Shown here: positions 7,050-17,953 of the stretch, piece by piece
How the letters are laid out: each line of letters opens with the position of its first letter
How positions within the stretch are numbered: position 1 is the first letter of the stretch
Assembly (NCBI RefSeq): GCF_000382485.1
Contig: NZ_AORY01000005.1
Span: 186,001 to 250,000, forward strand
Reading direction: 5' to 3'
Length of the DNA stretch: 64,000 nucleotides
Origin: Sphingomonas sp. Mn802worker
GTDB lineage: Bacteria; Pseudomonadota; Alphaproteobacteria; Sphingomonadales; Sphingomonadaceae
The notes under the pieces: model-generated
Told to the model about the DNA's origin: nothing
What the model saw: only the letters and a program-made list of their open reading frames with translations
The model's database searches: none
Made by a program: the position numbers and the translations under genes

Positions 7050-9983
7050 ATGGCCGACCAACCCGACACCAAGCGCGACTGGCGCGACACCGTCTTCCTG
7101 CCGAAGACCGACTTCCCGATGAAGGCAGGCCTCGCGCAGAAGGAGCCCGCGATCCTGGAGCGGTGGCAGCAGATGGGGCTGTACGACCGGTTGCGGCGCG
7201 AGCGTGCCGGGCGCGAGCGTTGGATCCTGCACGACGGCCCGCCCTACGCCAACGGCGACATCCACATGGGCCACGCGATGAACAAGGTGCTGAAGGACGT
7301 GATCGTCCGCAGCCGCTCGCTGATGGGCTATGACGCGCCCTACGTGCCGGGCTGGGACTGCCACGGCCTGCCGATCGAATGGAAGGTCGAGGAAGCCTAT
7401 CGCGCCAAGAAGCTCGACAAGGATCAGGTGCCGGTCGACCAGTTCCGTGCCGAGTGCCGCGCGTATGCCGACAAATGGGTTGCGGTGCAGGCGGACGAGT
7501 TCCAGCGGCTGGGCGTGATGGGCGACTGGGCCGACCCGTACCTCACCATGAAGTACGAGGCCGAAGCGACGATCGCGGGCGAATTGCTCAAGTTCGCCGA
7601 GAGCGGCCAGCTCTACCGCGGCGCCAAGCCGGTGATGTGGAGCCCGGTCGAGAAGACCGCGCTCGCCGAGGCCGAGGTCGAATATGAGGACGTCGTGTCG
7701 ACGCAGATCGACGTGGCGTTCGAGATCACCGAGGCGCCCAACGCACCCGAGCTGGTCGGCGCGCACGCGGTCATCTGGACGACGACGCCGTGGACGATCC
7801 CGGTGAACCAGGCGTTGGCGTACGGGGAGGATGTTGAGTACGTCCTATTGCCTTATGAGGGCCGCAAATACTTAGTTGCCCAGCGACTAGCACAGCAGTT
7901 TGCAGATCGAGCAGGTCTCGGCTTTGCCGATGTAACAGAAACCTTCGACGCATTTATCGCCGATCGCGGCAGCTTCATCACAGCTAACGACCTCGCCGGT
8001 GCGCTCGCCCGCCATCCGATGGATCACCTCGGCGGATTCTTCGCCAAGCCGCGGCCGTTGCTGCCCGGCGACTTCGTGACCACCGATGCGGGCACCGGCC
8101 TCGTCCACATGGCGCCCGATCACGGCGAGGACGATTTCCTCCTATGCAAGCAATACGGAATCGAGCCGGTGTTCGCGGTCGACGGCGCGGGCTTCTACCG
8201 CGCGGATTGGGCGTGGCTGGGCGGCCAGGGCAGCGTCATCAACAAGAAGTTCGTGTCCGCCGAAGGGCCGATCTGCGCCGACCTGCGTGAGGCGGACGCG
8301 CTCTTGGCGGCGTCGGACGATTTTAAGCACTCTTATCCGCATTCGTGGCGGTCGAAGGCGAAGGTGATCCAGCGCGCGACGCCGCAGTGGTTTATTCCAA
8401 TGGATCTGCCGGCGGGACAAGCACGCGCGGCGGGTGTCGCAGGGGAACAGGGTCAGGCGGACCGTGCGCAACAGCCCCTCTCTCAACCCTCTCTCCAGCG
8501 GGGTGGGAGCGTTGGCGGCGACAACGCTCCGACGCTACGCAACCTCGCGCTCGACGCGATCGCGCGGACGCGGTGGGTGCCGGCGCGTGCCGAGAACCGG
8601 ATCACCGCGATGGTCGAGGGACGACCCGACTGGGTGATCTCGCGCCAGCGCGCCTGGGGCGTTCCGATCGCGCTCTACGTGCACCGCGCGACAGGTCAGT
8701 ATCTCGCTGATCCGGCGGTGAACGCGCGCATTCTGAGCGCCTTCAAGGCGGGTGGCGCGGACGCATGGTTCACGGCGGACCACCAGACGCTGCTCGGCAA
8801 CGGCTACGACCTCGCCGACTACGAACCGGTCAACGACATCCTCGACGTATGGTTCGATAGCGGCTCGACGCACGCCTTCGTGGTCGAGGCGCGCTACGGC
8901 GCCAAAGATAATCCTGGGGGCACGCGCGCGAACCTGTACGTCGAGGGGTCGGACCAGCATCGCGGCTGGTTCCAATCGTCGCTGCTGGAGAGCTGCGGCA
9001 CACGCGGGCGGGCACCATACGACGCGGTGCTGACGCACGGCTTCGCGCTCGACGGAAAAGGACGCAAGATGTCCAAGTCGCTCGGCAACGTCGTCGATCC
9101 GCTGAAGATCATCGGCGAGAGCGGCGCGGACATCCTGCGGCTGTGGGCGGTGTCGACCGATTATTTCGACGACATCCGCATCGGCAAGGAAGTGCTGGCG
9201 ACCGCGTCGGACGCGTATCGCAAGCTGCGCAACACGTTCCGCTACCTGCTCGGCGCGCTCGACGGCTTCACCGACGGCGAGCGCGTCGCGGTGGCGGACA
9301 TGCCCGAACTGGAGCGCTACGTGCTCCACCTGCTGCACAAGCTTGACCTGGAGCTGCGCAGCGCGGCGGAGGGGTTCGAGTTCAACCGCTACACCCGCGC
9401 GCTGACCGACTTCTGCAACGAGGACCTGTCGGCGTTCTTCTTCGACGTGCGCAAGGACTCGCTCTACTGCGACGCACCCGGCGATCTGAAGCGGCGGGCG
9501 TATCGGACGATGCTCGACACGCTGTTCCACGCACTGGTCCGCTACGCCGCGCCGGTGCTGGTGTTCACCGCCGAGGAGGTGTGGCAGGCGCGCTTCCCGG
9601 ACGCGGACGCGTCGGTCCACCTGCTCGAATGGCCCGAGCTGCCCGAGCAGGCGTCGGAGGACATCGCGCAACGCTGGCACGAGGTTCGGCGCCTGCGCGA
9701 GCGCGTGACCGAGGCGATCGAGCCGCTGCGGCGCGAGAAGACGGTGCGATCGAGCCTGGAGGCCGAGGTAACGGTGCCGGAGACGCCGCTGCCTACCGAC
9801 GCGCTGGCCGAGGTGTTCATTGTCGCGAAGGTGAGCGAGGCGGGCACGGTCGACGTGACGCGCACCGACTACCACAAGTGCGGGCGCTGCTGGCGGCACC
9901 TGCCCGAGGTCGACGAGGACGGCGATCTGTGCGCGCGGTGCGAGGATGTGGTGGCGACGGTATCAGACGGGGTGTCGGCATGA
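7050..9983 (+). CDS. ileS: Isoleucyl-tRNA synthetase
   Basis: A class I aminoacyl-tRNA synthetase of 977 residues that charges tRNA-Ile and edits misactivated valine. Visible motifs are the HIGH box as GDIHMGHAMNK, the editing-domain motifs WTTTPWTIPVNQALAY and VHMAPDHGEDDF, the KMSKS box, and a C-terminal zinc-binding CGRC...CARC. The real start is the ATG at 7050, where the conserved N-terminus begins. Two oddities: residues about 455-495 contain a low-complexity insertion (QARAAGVAGEQGQADRAQQP and following) before TLRNLALDAIARTRWVPA, and codons between about 7815 and 8000 are AT-richer than the rest. The stop overlaps the lspA start (ATGA). Confidence 0.97.
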   Translation: MADQPDTKRDWRDTVFLPKTDFPMKAGLAQKEPAILERWQQMGLYDRLRRERAGRERWILHDGPPYANGDIHMGHAMNKVLKDVIVRSRSLMGYDAPYVPGWDCHGLPIEWKVEEAYRAKKLDKDQVPVDQFRAECRAYADKWVAVQADEFQRLGVMGDWADPYLTMKYEAEATIAGELLKFAESGQLYRGAKPVMWSPVEKTALAEAEVEYEDVVSTQIDVAFEITEAPNAPELVGAHAVIWTTTPWTIPVNQALAYGEDVEYVLLPYEGRKYLVAQRLAQQFADRAGLGFADVTETFDAFIADRGSFITANDLAGALARHPMDHLGGFFAKPRPLLPGDFVTTDAGTGLVHMAPDHGEDDFLLCKQYGIEPVFAVDGAGFYRADWAWLGGQGSVINKKFVSAEGPICADLREADALLAASDDFKHSYPHSWRSKAKVIQRATPQWFIPMDLPAGQARAAGVAGEQGQADRAQQPLSQPSLQRGGSVGGDNAPTLRNLALDAIARTRWVPARAENRITAMVEGRPDWVISRQRAWGVPIALYVHRATGQYLADPAVNARILSAFKAGGADAWFTADHQTLLGNGYDLADYEPVNDILDVWFDSGSTHAFVVEARYGAKDNPGGTRANLYVEGSDQHRGWFQSSLLESCGTRGRAPYDAVLTHGFALDGKGRKMSKSLGNVVDPLKIIGESGADILRLWAVSTDYFDDIRIGKEVLATASDAYRKLRNTFRYLLGALDGFTDGERVAVADMPELERYVLHLLHKLDLELRSAAEGFEFNRYTRALTDFCNEDLSAFFFDVRKDSLYCDAPGDLKRRAYRTMLDTLFHALVRYAAPVLVFTAEEVWQARFPDADASVHLLEWPELPEQASEDIAQRWHEVRRLRERVTEAIEPLRREKTVRSSLEAEVTVPETPLPTDALAEVFIVAKVSEAGTVDVTRTDYHKCGRCWRHLPEVDEDGDLCARCEDVVATVSDGVSA

Positions 9984-10504
9984 CGCGGGTGACGCCGCGC
10001 GCCGGGCTGGCGCTTGCCGCAATCGTGCTGGTGGTGGATCAGCTGGTGAAGTGGCTCGTCACCGGGCCGCTCGGACTCGACTTTCTCGGCGCGTCGCGCA
10101 ACCTGCTGCCGATCTTCGACCTGCGTTTCGTGCAGAACAATGGCGTGTCGCTGGGCATGTTGCGCGCGGAAACGGCGACGATGCGCTGGGTGCTGGTCGC
10201 CTTCACGGCTGCGATCGCGGCGGCGGTGCTGGTGTGGATGTGGCGTGAGCCCAAGCGCGGCGACCAGCTGGCGCTCGGCCTCGTGCTGGGCGGGGCGATC
10301 GGCAACATCCTCGATCGCGTTCGGTTGGGCTATGTGGTCGATTTCGCCGACCTGCATTTCGGCGAATGGCGACCGTTCCTCGTCTTCAACATCGCGGACG
10401 CGGCGATTACGATCGGCGTGCTGATTCTGCTGGTGCGCGCGCTCGTGATCCGCGACAAGCCGGACGAGATCGCGAAGAATTCCTCGGAGAACGTACATGC
10501 GTAA
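9980..10504 (+). CDS. lspA: Lipoprotein signal peptidase (signal peptidase II)
   Basis: This 174-residue inner-membrane aspartyl protease cleaves the signal peptide of prolipoproteins after lipidation. The protein has four hydrophobic segments and the two catalytic aspartates in GNILDRV (D112) and FNIADAAI (D140), plus the conserved FVQNNGVSLG. It overlaps the ileS stop by 4 bp, and ileS-lspA linkage is common in bacteria. It also overlaps the start of the following lipoprotein gene by 8 bp, so the protease and a likely substrate are co-expressed. Confidence 0.96.
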   Translation: MTRVTPRAGLALAAIVLVVDQLVKWLVTGPLGLDFLGASRNLLPIFDLRFVQNNGVSLGMLRAETATMRWVLVAFTAAIAAAVLVWMWREPKRGDQLALGLVLGGAIGNILDRVRLGYVVDFADLHFGEWRPFLVFNIADAAITIGVLILLVRALVIRDKPDEIAKNSSENVHA

Positions 10505-10982
10505 GTTGTTGGTCGTGGGCGTCGCACTCGCCGCGATGACGTCGCTGTCGGCGTGCGGCAAGAGCGGCTACGACCGTGCGCGCCCCGACGAGTTCGCGGT
10601 GGCGCGCCAGGCGCCGCTGGTGATCCCGCCCGACTTCTCGCTGGTCCCGCCGCAGCCGGGCGCTGCGCGGACGCAAGGGACGAACACGCAGGGCCAGACG
10701 CTGGAGGCGCTGTTCGGCACCCCCGCACCGCGCAGCCAGGCAGAGGCGGGCGTCGTCGATCAGGCGGGCGGCGACGTCGCGCAGCCCGGCATCCGGAGCG
10801 CCGTCGGCGATCCGCAGACCAACGTGATCGACAAGGGCCAGACGACGCGCGACATCATCGCGGCACCGCAGGGCGACGGCCAGGGCGCGCGCGCAGTCAC
10901 GGGCGGCGCTGCCGGTGCGACGCAGGCGACCGCTCCCTCGCCCGCCGCAACGCCGACTCCCGCCGCCACGCCGCAGCCGTAA
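10497..10982 (+). CDS. DUF3035-type lipoprotein
   Basis: A 161-residue exported lipoprotein. The signal peptide ends in the lipobox LSAC at residues 17-20, so LspA from the gene just upstream should process it. The segment RPDEFAVARQAPLVIPPDF matches the core of the DUF3035 family, found next to lspA or Bam-associated genes in alphaproteobacteria. The C-terminal third is rich in Ala, Pro and Thr (PSPAATPTPAATPQP) and is probably a disordered linker. No biochemical role is established for the family as far as I know; an envelope assembly role is only a guess. Confidence 0.85.
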   Translation: MRKLLVVGVALAAMTSLSACGKSGYDRARPDEFAVARQAPLVIPPDFSLVPPQPGAARTQGTNTQGQTLEALFGTPAPRSQAEAGVVDQAGGDVAQPGIRSAVGDPQTNVIDKGQTTRDIIAAPQGDGQGARAVTGGAAGATQATAPSPAATPTPAATPQP

Positions 10983-11109
10983 GCGGGGTCGCCGCGCGGC
11001 CGGTCGCGCGATATCGTTCTGGCCCAGCCGTGCTTGTCATTCCGGCACAATTTCGGGGTGACGGATGGATGGGCATTCCCTTGCTTCCTGCGCGTGGCGG
11101 CTACGGCAC

Positions 11110-11165
11110 GCTCAGCTGTCGAGGCTGACGCCCCCTCCTGCGGGGAAGGGGAAGGTTTGGGCCTC
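11110..11165. repeat. Pyrimidine/purine-rich palindromic spacer sequence
   Basis: The 181-bp convergent spacer between the DUF3035 lipoprotein gene and metC contains ccccctcctgcggggaagg and, farther on, ggcctcacccccgcg. This C-run/G-run palindrome resembles the small interspersed elements common between genes in alphaproteobacteria, and it resembles the C/G-rich core of the in-frame insertion in ileS. Confidence 0.4.
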
Positions 11166-12369
11166 ACCCCCGCGCCGCGCGGAACGCGGCCAACCCGCGG
11201 GCGAGGTCCGCGATCAGGTCGGCCGGGTCCTCCAATCCGATCTGCAGGCGGACGAGCGGGCCGGCGAAGTCGGCCGTTGTCGCGGTGCGATGGCGTGCGG
11301 GGTCGATCGGCAGCGCCAGGCTCTCATACCCGCCCCAGCTGTAGCCGATGCCGAAATGGTCGAGCGCGTCGATCAGCGCGGCGCGCGACCGCTCATCGCC
11401 GCCGTTCAGCGCGAACGAGAACAGGCCAGACGAGCCGAGGAAGTCGCGCGCGAACGTCTCGTGGCCGCGGCATGACGGCAGTGCGGGGTGCAACACACGC
11501 GATACCTCGGGCTGGTCGGCCAGCCAGCGCGCGACGCGGAGCGCGCTCGCCTGATGCTGGCGCAGGCGAACCGACATGGTGCGCAGGCCGCGGCTGCCAA
11601 GCCAGGCGTCGTCGGGGCTGGTGACCTGCCCGAGCTGGAAGCTCGTCTCGCGCAAGCGCGCAAAGCGGTCGGGGCCGGCGGTGACCGAGCCGAGCATCAC
11701 GTCGGAGTGGCCGACGACATATTTGGTGCAGGCAAGGACCGAGTAATCGACGCCCCTCTGTATCGCGGGGAAGAACAAGGGCGTCGCCCAAGTGTTGTCT
11801 AGGATCGTCACGATCCCGCGTGCCTTTGCCGCCGCGACGATCGCGGGCACATCCTGCACTTCGAAGGTCAGGCTGCCGGGCGACTCGATGAAGATCGCCT
11901 TCGTGTCGGGTCCGATCAGTTCGGCGATCCCTGCGCCGACCAGCGGATCGTAGAAACGCGCGGCGATACCGAAGCGCTTGAGCAGCCCGGTCGCCATCGA
12001 CCGCGTCGGATCATAGGCGCTGTCGGGCACGAGCAGTTCGTCGCCGGGCGACAGCACCGCCAACAGGCAAGCGGCGATCGCGGCGACACCGGACGGATAA
12101 AGGAACGTGCCCTCCGCGCCGGGCTCCAGGCTGGTCAGCGCATCGGCGAGGCTCCACTGCGTGGGGGTGCCGCGGCGGCCGTAGAACAGGCGGTGGTGCG
12201 TGTCCGCCGCGCCGCTCGCGCGCAAATGCGCGACATCGTCGTAGAGGATCGTCGAGGCGCGCCAGACGGGGGTGTTGACGACGCCCGCGGTCCATTCCGG
12301 GCGGCGGCCGGCGGTGACGACCTGCGTGTCGGGGCGCGCGTCGGAACGGGGGTCCTGATCGTCGCTCAT
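11164..12369 (-). CDS. metC: Cystathionine beta-lyase (PLP-dependent)
   Basis: The 401-residue protein belongs to the Cys/Met-metabolism PLP enzymes. It has the cofactor-phosphate motif YPSGVAAIAA, the Asp that pairs with the PLP ring nitrogen in ILDNTWATP (D191), and the Schiff-base lysine in ACTKYVVGHSD (K216). Overall pattern and length fit cystathionine beta-lyase, which makes homocysteine, pyruvate and ammonia in methionine synthesis. Related gamma-lyases cannot be fully excluded. It overlaps the upstream sulfurtransferase gene by 4 bp, suggesting a small sulfur-metabolism operon. Confidence 0.88.
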   Translation of the reverse strand: MSDDQDPRSDARPDTQVVTAGRRPEWTAGVVNTPVWRASTILYDDVAHLRASGAADTHHRLFYGRRGTPTQWSLADALTSLEPGAEGTFLYPSGVAAIAACLLAVLSPGDELLVPDSAYDPTRSMATGLLKRFGIAARFYDPLVGAGIAELIGPDTKAIFIESPGSLTFEVQDVPAIVAAAKARGIVTILDNTWATPLFFPAIQRGVDYSVLACTKYVVGHSDVMLGSVTAGPDRFARLRETSFQLGQVTSPDDAWLGSRGLRTMSVRLRQHQASALRVARWLADQPEVSRVLHPALPSCRGHETFARDFLGSSGLFSFALNGGDERSRAALIDALDHFGIGYSWGGYESLALPIDPARHRTATTADFAGPLVRLQIGLEDPADLIADLARGLAAFRAARG

Positions 12370-13211
12370 GCCTCACCTGTCGCTTTGGGGGTGGAAGGGT
12401 CGGCGCCCCACTCGCTCCAGCTGCCGTCATAGACCGCGGCCTCGGGTCCTAACAGGTGCGCGGCAAAGGCGAGCACGCTGGCGGTAATGCCCGAGCCGCA
12501 GGTTATCATCATCGGCCGCGATGGATCCACGCCGGCGTCGGCAAAGGCGGCGCGCAGCGCGTCGCCGCGCTTCCACGTGCCGTCGGGGTTGAAGACATGC
12601 TTGTACGGCAGGTTCCGCGCGCCGGGGATGTGACCGGCGGCGACGCCCGGCCGCGGGTCGGCCCCCGCACCGGTGAAGCGAGCCGCCCCGCGTGCATCGA
12701 CGATCTGCGTGTCGGTGTTCATCGCGGTGCGGACCTGCGCCATGTCGACGATGCCCCGGCCCTGCTCGCGCGGGGTCGCATGGCGGGGGCGCACGACGTG
12801 CTCGCCCGCGTCCAGCGCGCGTCCCTCCGCGCGCCACTTGGCCACGCCGCCGTCAAGGATCGCGACATCGGTGAAGCCGAACGCGCGTAGCATCACCCAG
12901 GCGCGTGCGGCGGTGAAATGCGATGCGTCGTCGTAGAGCACGATCCGCACCCCGTCGCCAAGCCCCACCCGCGTCATCCGGCTGGCAAAGCGCGCAGCGC
13001 CCGGCATGGTCGAGGGAAGCGGGCTGTCAGGATCGGAGAAGGCCGCCAGGTCCATGAACACGGCGCCCGGCACGTGCGCCACCGCGAATTCTGCAGCGGC
13101 ATCGCGCTTCGGCTCGCCCGGCAGGTCGATATGGTAGCTGGCATCGGCGACGCGCAGATCGCGATCGTTCAGGTGGTCGGCGAGCCATTGGGTGGAGACG
13201 AGTGGGTCCAT
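12366..13211 (-). CDS. sseA: 3-mercaptopyruvate/thiosulfate sulfurtransferase
   Basis: A 281-residue tandem rhodanese. The N-terminal domain is structural, and the C-terminal domain has the active-site loop CGSGITA (Cys238), the version found in mercaptopyruvate sulfurtransferases. The interdomain motif GHIPGARNLPY is present. It transfers sulfur from 3-mercaptopyruvate to thiol or cyanide acceptors in the cytosol. The stop overlaps the metC start (ATGA), which supports a shared sulfur role. Confidence 0.9.
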   Translation of the reverse strand: MDPLVSTQWLADHLNDRDLRVADASYHIDLPGEPKRDAAAEFAVAHVPGAVFMDLAAFSDPDSPLPSTMPGAARFASRMTRVGLGDGVRIVLYDDASHFTAARAWVMLRAFGFTDVAILDGGVAKWRAEGRALDAGEHVVRPRHATPREQGRGIVDMAQVRTAMNTDTQIVDARGAARFTGAGADPRPGVAAGHIPGARNLPYKHVFNPDGTWKRGDALRAAFADAGVDPSRPMMITCGSGITASVLAFAAHLLGPEAAVYDGSWSEWGADPSTPKATGEA

Positions 13212-13256
13212 GTCCGCAGCATAACGCGTGGCAGCGAACGCGTCAGCAGGTCCAAC

Positions 13257-14798
<1,542 letters not shown>

Positions 14799-14823
14799 GC
14801 CCGTGTTAACGCATGTTGGTACG

Positions 14824-15750
14824 TCAGCGCTCCAGGATCGCGCGTGCGCGCGCGCAATCGGCGTCCATCTGCGCCATCAACGCGTCGAGGCTGTCGAACT
14901 TCGCCTCGGGCCGTAGGAACTCGATCAACTCGACCTCGATCGCCTGCCCATAGAGGTCACCCGAGAAGTCGAAGAAATAGGGCTCGAGCAACTCCTTCGG
15001 CGGCTCGAACTGCGGGCGGATGCCGAGGTTCGCCGCGCCGTTCAGCAGGCGTCCGTCCGCTAGCCGCCCGCGCACCGCGTAGATGCCATAGGCCGGGCGC
15101 AGGTAGCGGCCCATGTCGAGGTTGGCGGTCGGATAGCCGATGGTGCGGCCGACCTTGTCGCCGTGCTGCACCACGCCTTCAATCGCGAACGGGCGCGTAA
15201 GCAGGCGCGCGGCACCGGCGGGATCGCCGGCGCGCAGCAGATCGCGGATGCGGGTGGAGGACACCGGCTCGCCCCCCAGAGTCACCGCGTCGACCGTCTC
15301 GGCGGTGAAGCCGTGCGCCTTGCCGAACGCCCGCAGCCCGGCGGTGTCGCCCGCCTTGCCCTTGCCGAAGGTGAAATCAGCGCCGGTGACGACGCCTGCG
15401 ACGCGCAGGCAATCTACCAGCCGCTCGGTCACGAATGCTTCCGCGGTCAGCGCGGCGAAGGCGGCGTCGAAGGAAAAGACCACGGTCGCGTCGATTCCTG
15501 CGGCGGCGAACAGGCGCTCGCGCTGATCTAGCGTCGACAGACGGAACGGTGGAGCGTCGGGGCGGAAGAAGCGCACCGGGTGCGGATCGAAGGTCGCGAC
15601 CAGCACAGGGCGTCCTTCCACCCGCGCGCGCTCGACCGCGCACGCGACCACAGCCTGATGCCCGAGGTGAAATCCGTCGAAATTGCCGAGCGCGACGATT
15701 CCGCCGGCGAGATGCGGCGGCACCGCGGCGCTGCCGTCGAGGCGCTCCAT
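14824..15750 (-). CDS. ribF: Bifunctional riboflavin kinase/FMN adenylyltransferase
   Basis: A 308-residue two-domain enzyme that phosphorylates riboflavin to FMN and adenylates FMN to FAD. The N-terminal nucleotidyltransferase motif is GNFDGFHLGHQ (residues 22-32), followed by the ATP-binding SSTRIRDLL. The C-terminal flavokinase domain begins near residue 185 with HGDKVGRTIGYPTANL. It lies 49 bp downstream of folA and 25 bp upstream of the photolyase, which needs its product FAD. Confidence 0.96.
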   Translation of the reverse strand: MERLDGSAAVPPHLAGGIVALGNFDGFHLGHQAVVACAVERARVEGRPVLVATFDPHPVRFFRPDAPPFRLSTLDQRERLFAAAGIDATVVFSFDAAFAALTAEAFVTERLVDCLRVAGVVTGADFTFGKGKAGDTAGLRAFGKAHGFTAETVDAVTLGGEPVSSTRIRDLLRAGDPAGAARLLTRPFAIEGVVQHGDKVGRTIGYPTANLDMGRYLRPAYGIYAVRGRLADGRLLNGAANLGIRPQFEPPKELLEPYFFDFSGDLYGQAIEVELIEFLRPEAKFDSLDALMAQMDADCARARAILER

Positions 15751-15799
15751 GGTTGTGCGCTCTACGGCCGGGCGCGCGGGGCGACAAGTATGCGCGCGC

Positions 15800-16267
15800 T
15801 CACCGCTCGAGCCGGACGAAGCTGTAGGCGGGGCGTCCAGCTTCCGCGGCGTGATCCTCGCGCGCTACCTCGCGCCAGCCGGTGAAGGACGGGACAATCG
15901 CATCGCCAACGGGTGCGGCGTGCACCTCGGTCAGCTCGACCGCGTCGGCGTAGGGCAGCAGCAGCGCGAAGATCTCCGCGCCGCCGATCACCGCAACGCG
16001 TGCGCCGGCGATGCGAAGCGCGGCGGCGGGATCGTGGACGACCTCCGCTCCCGCCGACTGCCAATGCGGGTCACGCGTCAGCACGATGTGGCGGCGACCG
16101 GGCAAGGGTGAAGGGAAACTCTCGAACGTCTTGCGCCCCATCACCATCGCGCAGCCGGTGGTCAGCGCCTTGAAATGGCGCAGGTCGGCCGGCAGGTGCC
16201 ACGGCAGCTTGCCGTCGACGCCGATCACACCATTCTCCGCACGCGCGAGAACGAAGGTAACACTCAT
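15800..16267 (-). CDS. folA: Dihydrofolate reductase
   Basis: The 155-residue enzyme reduces dihydrofolate to tetrahydrofolate with NADPH. The N-terminal signature [20 protein letters not shown] includes the active-site acidic residue, and the cofactor motifs VMGRKTFES and VIGGAEIF follow. The start ATG lies 2 bp after the thyA stop, so thyA and folA are translationally linked, the classic thymidylate-cycle pair. Confidence 0.97.
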   Translation of the reverse strand: MSVTFVLARAENGVIGVDGKLPWHLPADLRHFKALTTGCAMVMGRKTFESFPSPLPGRRHIVLTRDPHWQSAGAEVVHDPAAALRIAGARVAVIGGAEIFALLLPYADAVELTEVHAAPVGDAIVPSFTGWREVAREDHAAEAGRPAYSFVRLER

Positions 16268-16269
16268 GC

Positions 16270-17220
16270 TCAGACCGCGACCGGTGCTGCGATATGCGGA
16301 TGCGGATCGTAGTCGACAACGCGGAAATCATCGATGGTGTAGTCAAAGATCGAGGCGGGCCGGCGCAGCAGTTCGAGTCGCGGATGGCCGCGGGGTTCGC
16401 GTGCCAATTGCTCGCGCACCAGATGCTCGTGGTTCAAATAGACGTGCGCGTCGCCGCCGCTCCACACCAGTTCGCCGGGCAACAGGTCGCATTGCTGCGC
16501 GAGCATGTGGACCAGCATCGCAGCGGAGAAGGCGTTGAACGCGAAGCCGAGGCCGAGATCGCACGAGCGCTGCCACAGCAGCCCCGAGAGGCAGCCGTCG
16601 TTCACGAAGAACTGGTAGGTCATGTGGCACGGCGGCAACGCCATGCGGTTCAGCTCCGCGACGTTCCAGCCGGTGAACAACAGCCGGCGCGAGGTCGGGT
16701 TGGTGCGGATCGCCTCGACCAGCTCCGCAATCTGGTTGATGCCCGCGCCGCGGCGATAAAGGTCGTCGCCTGCGGGTTCGTAGGTCGGCCAGTCGACCCA
16801 TTGCTTGCCATAGACTGGGCCTAGGTCACCCCATTCGGCCGCGAACGCAGCGTCGGAAAGGATGCGCGCCTCGAACACGTCGCGGTCGATCGCCTTGCCG
16901 GTCGCGCGGCGGTAACGGTCGAGCGGCCAGTCGGTCCAGATATGCACCTTCTGTTCGACCAGCGAACGAATGTTGGTGTCGCCCGACAGGAACCAGAGCA
17001 TCTCGCGCGCGGCGGTCTTCCACGCCACGCGCTTGGTGGTGAGGAGCGGCACCGCGCCGCCCTCAAGCGAGAAACGCAGCTGCGGGCCGAAGACCGCGCG
17101 GGTGCCGATGCCGGTGCGGTCGCGGCGCTCGTCGCCATGCTCCCACACGCGGCGGAGCAGATCGAGATACTGGTGTTCGTAATGCGAGTCGGTCACGGCG
17201 GCCGTGCTACCGCCAGTCAC
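16270..17220 (-). CDS. thyA: Thymidylate synthase
   Basis: This enzyme methylates dUMP to dTMP with methylene-tetrahydrofolate. The nucleophilic cysteine is C198 in [11 protein letters not shown], and the C-terminal [13 protein letters not shown] motif is conserved. At 316 residues it is longer than the 264-residue E. coli enzyme because of an insert near residues 100-160 that is also known from many other bacterial ThyA proteins. A GTG at 17196 is an alternative start; the annotated ATG overlaps rsmE by 14 bp. It is followed by folA. Confidence 0.95.
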   Translation of the reverse strand: MTGGSTAAVTDSHYEHQYLDLLRRVWEHGDERRDRTGIGTRAVFGPQLRFSLEGGAVPLLTTKRVAWKTAAREMLWFLSGDTNIRSLVEQKVHIWTDWPLDRYRRATGKAIDRDVFEARILSDAAFAAEWGDLGPVYGKQWVDWPTYEPAGDDLYRRGAGINQIAELVEAIRTNPTSRRLLFTGWNVAELNRMALPPCHMTYQFFVNDGCLSGLLWQRSCDLGLGFAFNAFSAAMLVHMLAQQCDLLPGELVWSGGDAHVYLNHEHLVREQLAREPRGHPRLELLRRPASIFDYTIDDFRVVDYDPHPHIAAPVAV

Positions 17221-17953
17221 CCGCGGACGCCATCCACAGCGCGATCGCCGCCGCGGCGGCGGTGTCGGCGCGCAGGATGCGGGGGCCGAGCGCGATCGGC
17301 ACCGCCTCAGGCAGCGCGCGGATCGCGGCGCGCTCGTCGTCGTCGAAGCCGCCCTCGGGTCCGATCAGGATCGCCGCAGGGCCGGGTGTCGCGCGCATCG
17401 CCTCGGCCGCGGGCGCGCCGCCAAGCTCGTCGGCGAAGAACAGGTGACGCTCTGCCGGCCAGTCGCGCAACAGGGCGGTGAGCTTCACCGGCTCGGCGAC
17501 CTGCGGCACCGCGGTGCGGCCGCATTGCTCGGCCGCCTCGATCATGTGCGCCAACAACCGCTCGGTGTTGGGCTTGTCGACCACGGTTCGTCTGGTGACG
17601 ACGGGAACGAGCCGCGCGACGCCGAGCTCGCACGCCTTTTCCGCCATCCAGTCGACACGGCCCTTCTTCAGCGGCGCGGCGCAGAGCCACAGGTCGGGGA
17701 CGTGTTCGAGCGGGGCGAGCTGCTGCTGCACGTCGAGCGTCACGTTCCGGCGCGCGACGTCGGTCGCGACCGCGAGCCATTCGCCGCTTCTCCCGTCGAA
17801 TAGCTTGACCGGATCGCCTGGCTTCATCCGCATGACCGAGCCGAGGTAGTGCGCCTGCGGTCCAGACAATGTCAGCGCGCCGGCGCCAAGGGCTGCGTCA
17901 ACGAACAGCCGCGGGGTCGAGCGCGGTGGCCAGGCAGGGGTTGCTCCCATCAT
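17207..17953 (-). CDS. rsmE: 16S rRNA (uracil(1498)-N(3))-methyltransferase
   Basis: A 248-residue SPOUT-class methyltransferase that modifies U1498 of 16S rRNA. A PUA-like N-terminal domain contains LSGPQAHYLGSVMRMKPGD. The knotted SAM-binding C-terminal part shows ILIGPEGGFDDDE and LGPRILRADTAAAAAI, the hallmark RsmE signatures. It overlaps thyA downstream by 14 bp and a 54-residue membrane-peptide gene upstream by 4 bp (ATGA). Confidence 0.95.
   Translation of the reverse strand: MMGATPAWPPRSTPRLFVDAALGAGALTLSGPQAHYLGSVMRMKPGDPVKLFDGRSGEWLAVATDVARRNVTLDVQQQLAPLEHVPDLWLCAAPLKKGRVDWMAEKACELGVARLVPVVTRRTVVDKPNTERLLAHMIEAAEQCGRTAVPQVAEPVKLTALLRDWPAERHLFFADELGGAPAAEAMRATPGPAAILIGPEGGFDDDERAAIRALPEAVPIALGPRILRADTAAAAAIALWMASAGDWR

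Noticed and set aside
8535..9899. Long minus-strand open frame (454 codons) opposite ileS
   Set aside because: It is the GC-rich shadow of ileS: arginine/histidine-rich composition, no motifs, and ileS on the plus strand is unmistakable.
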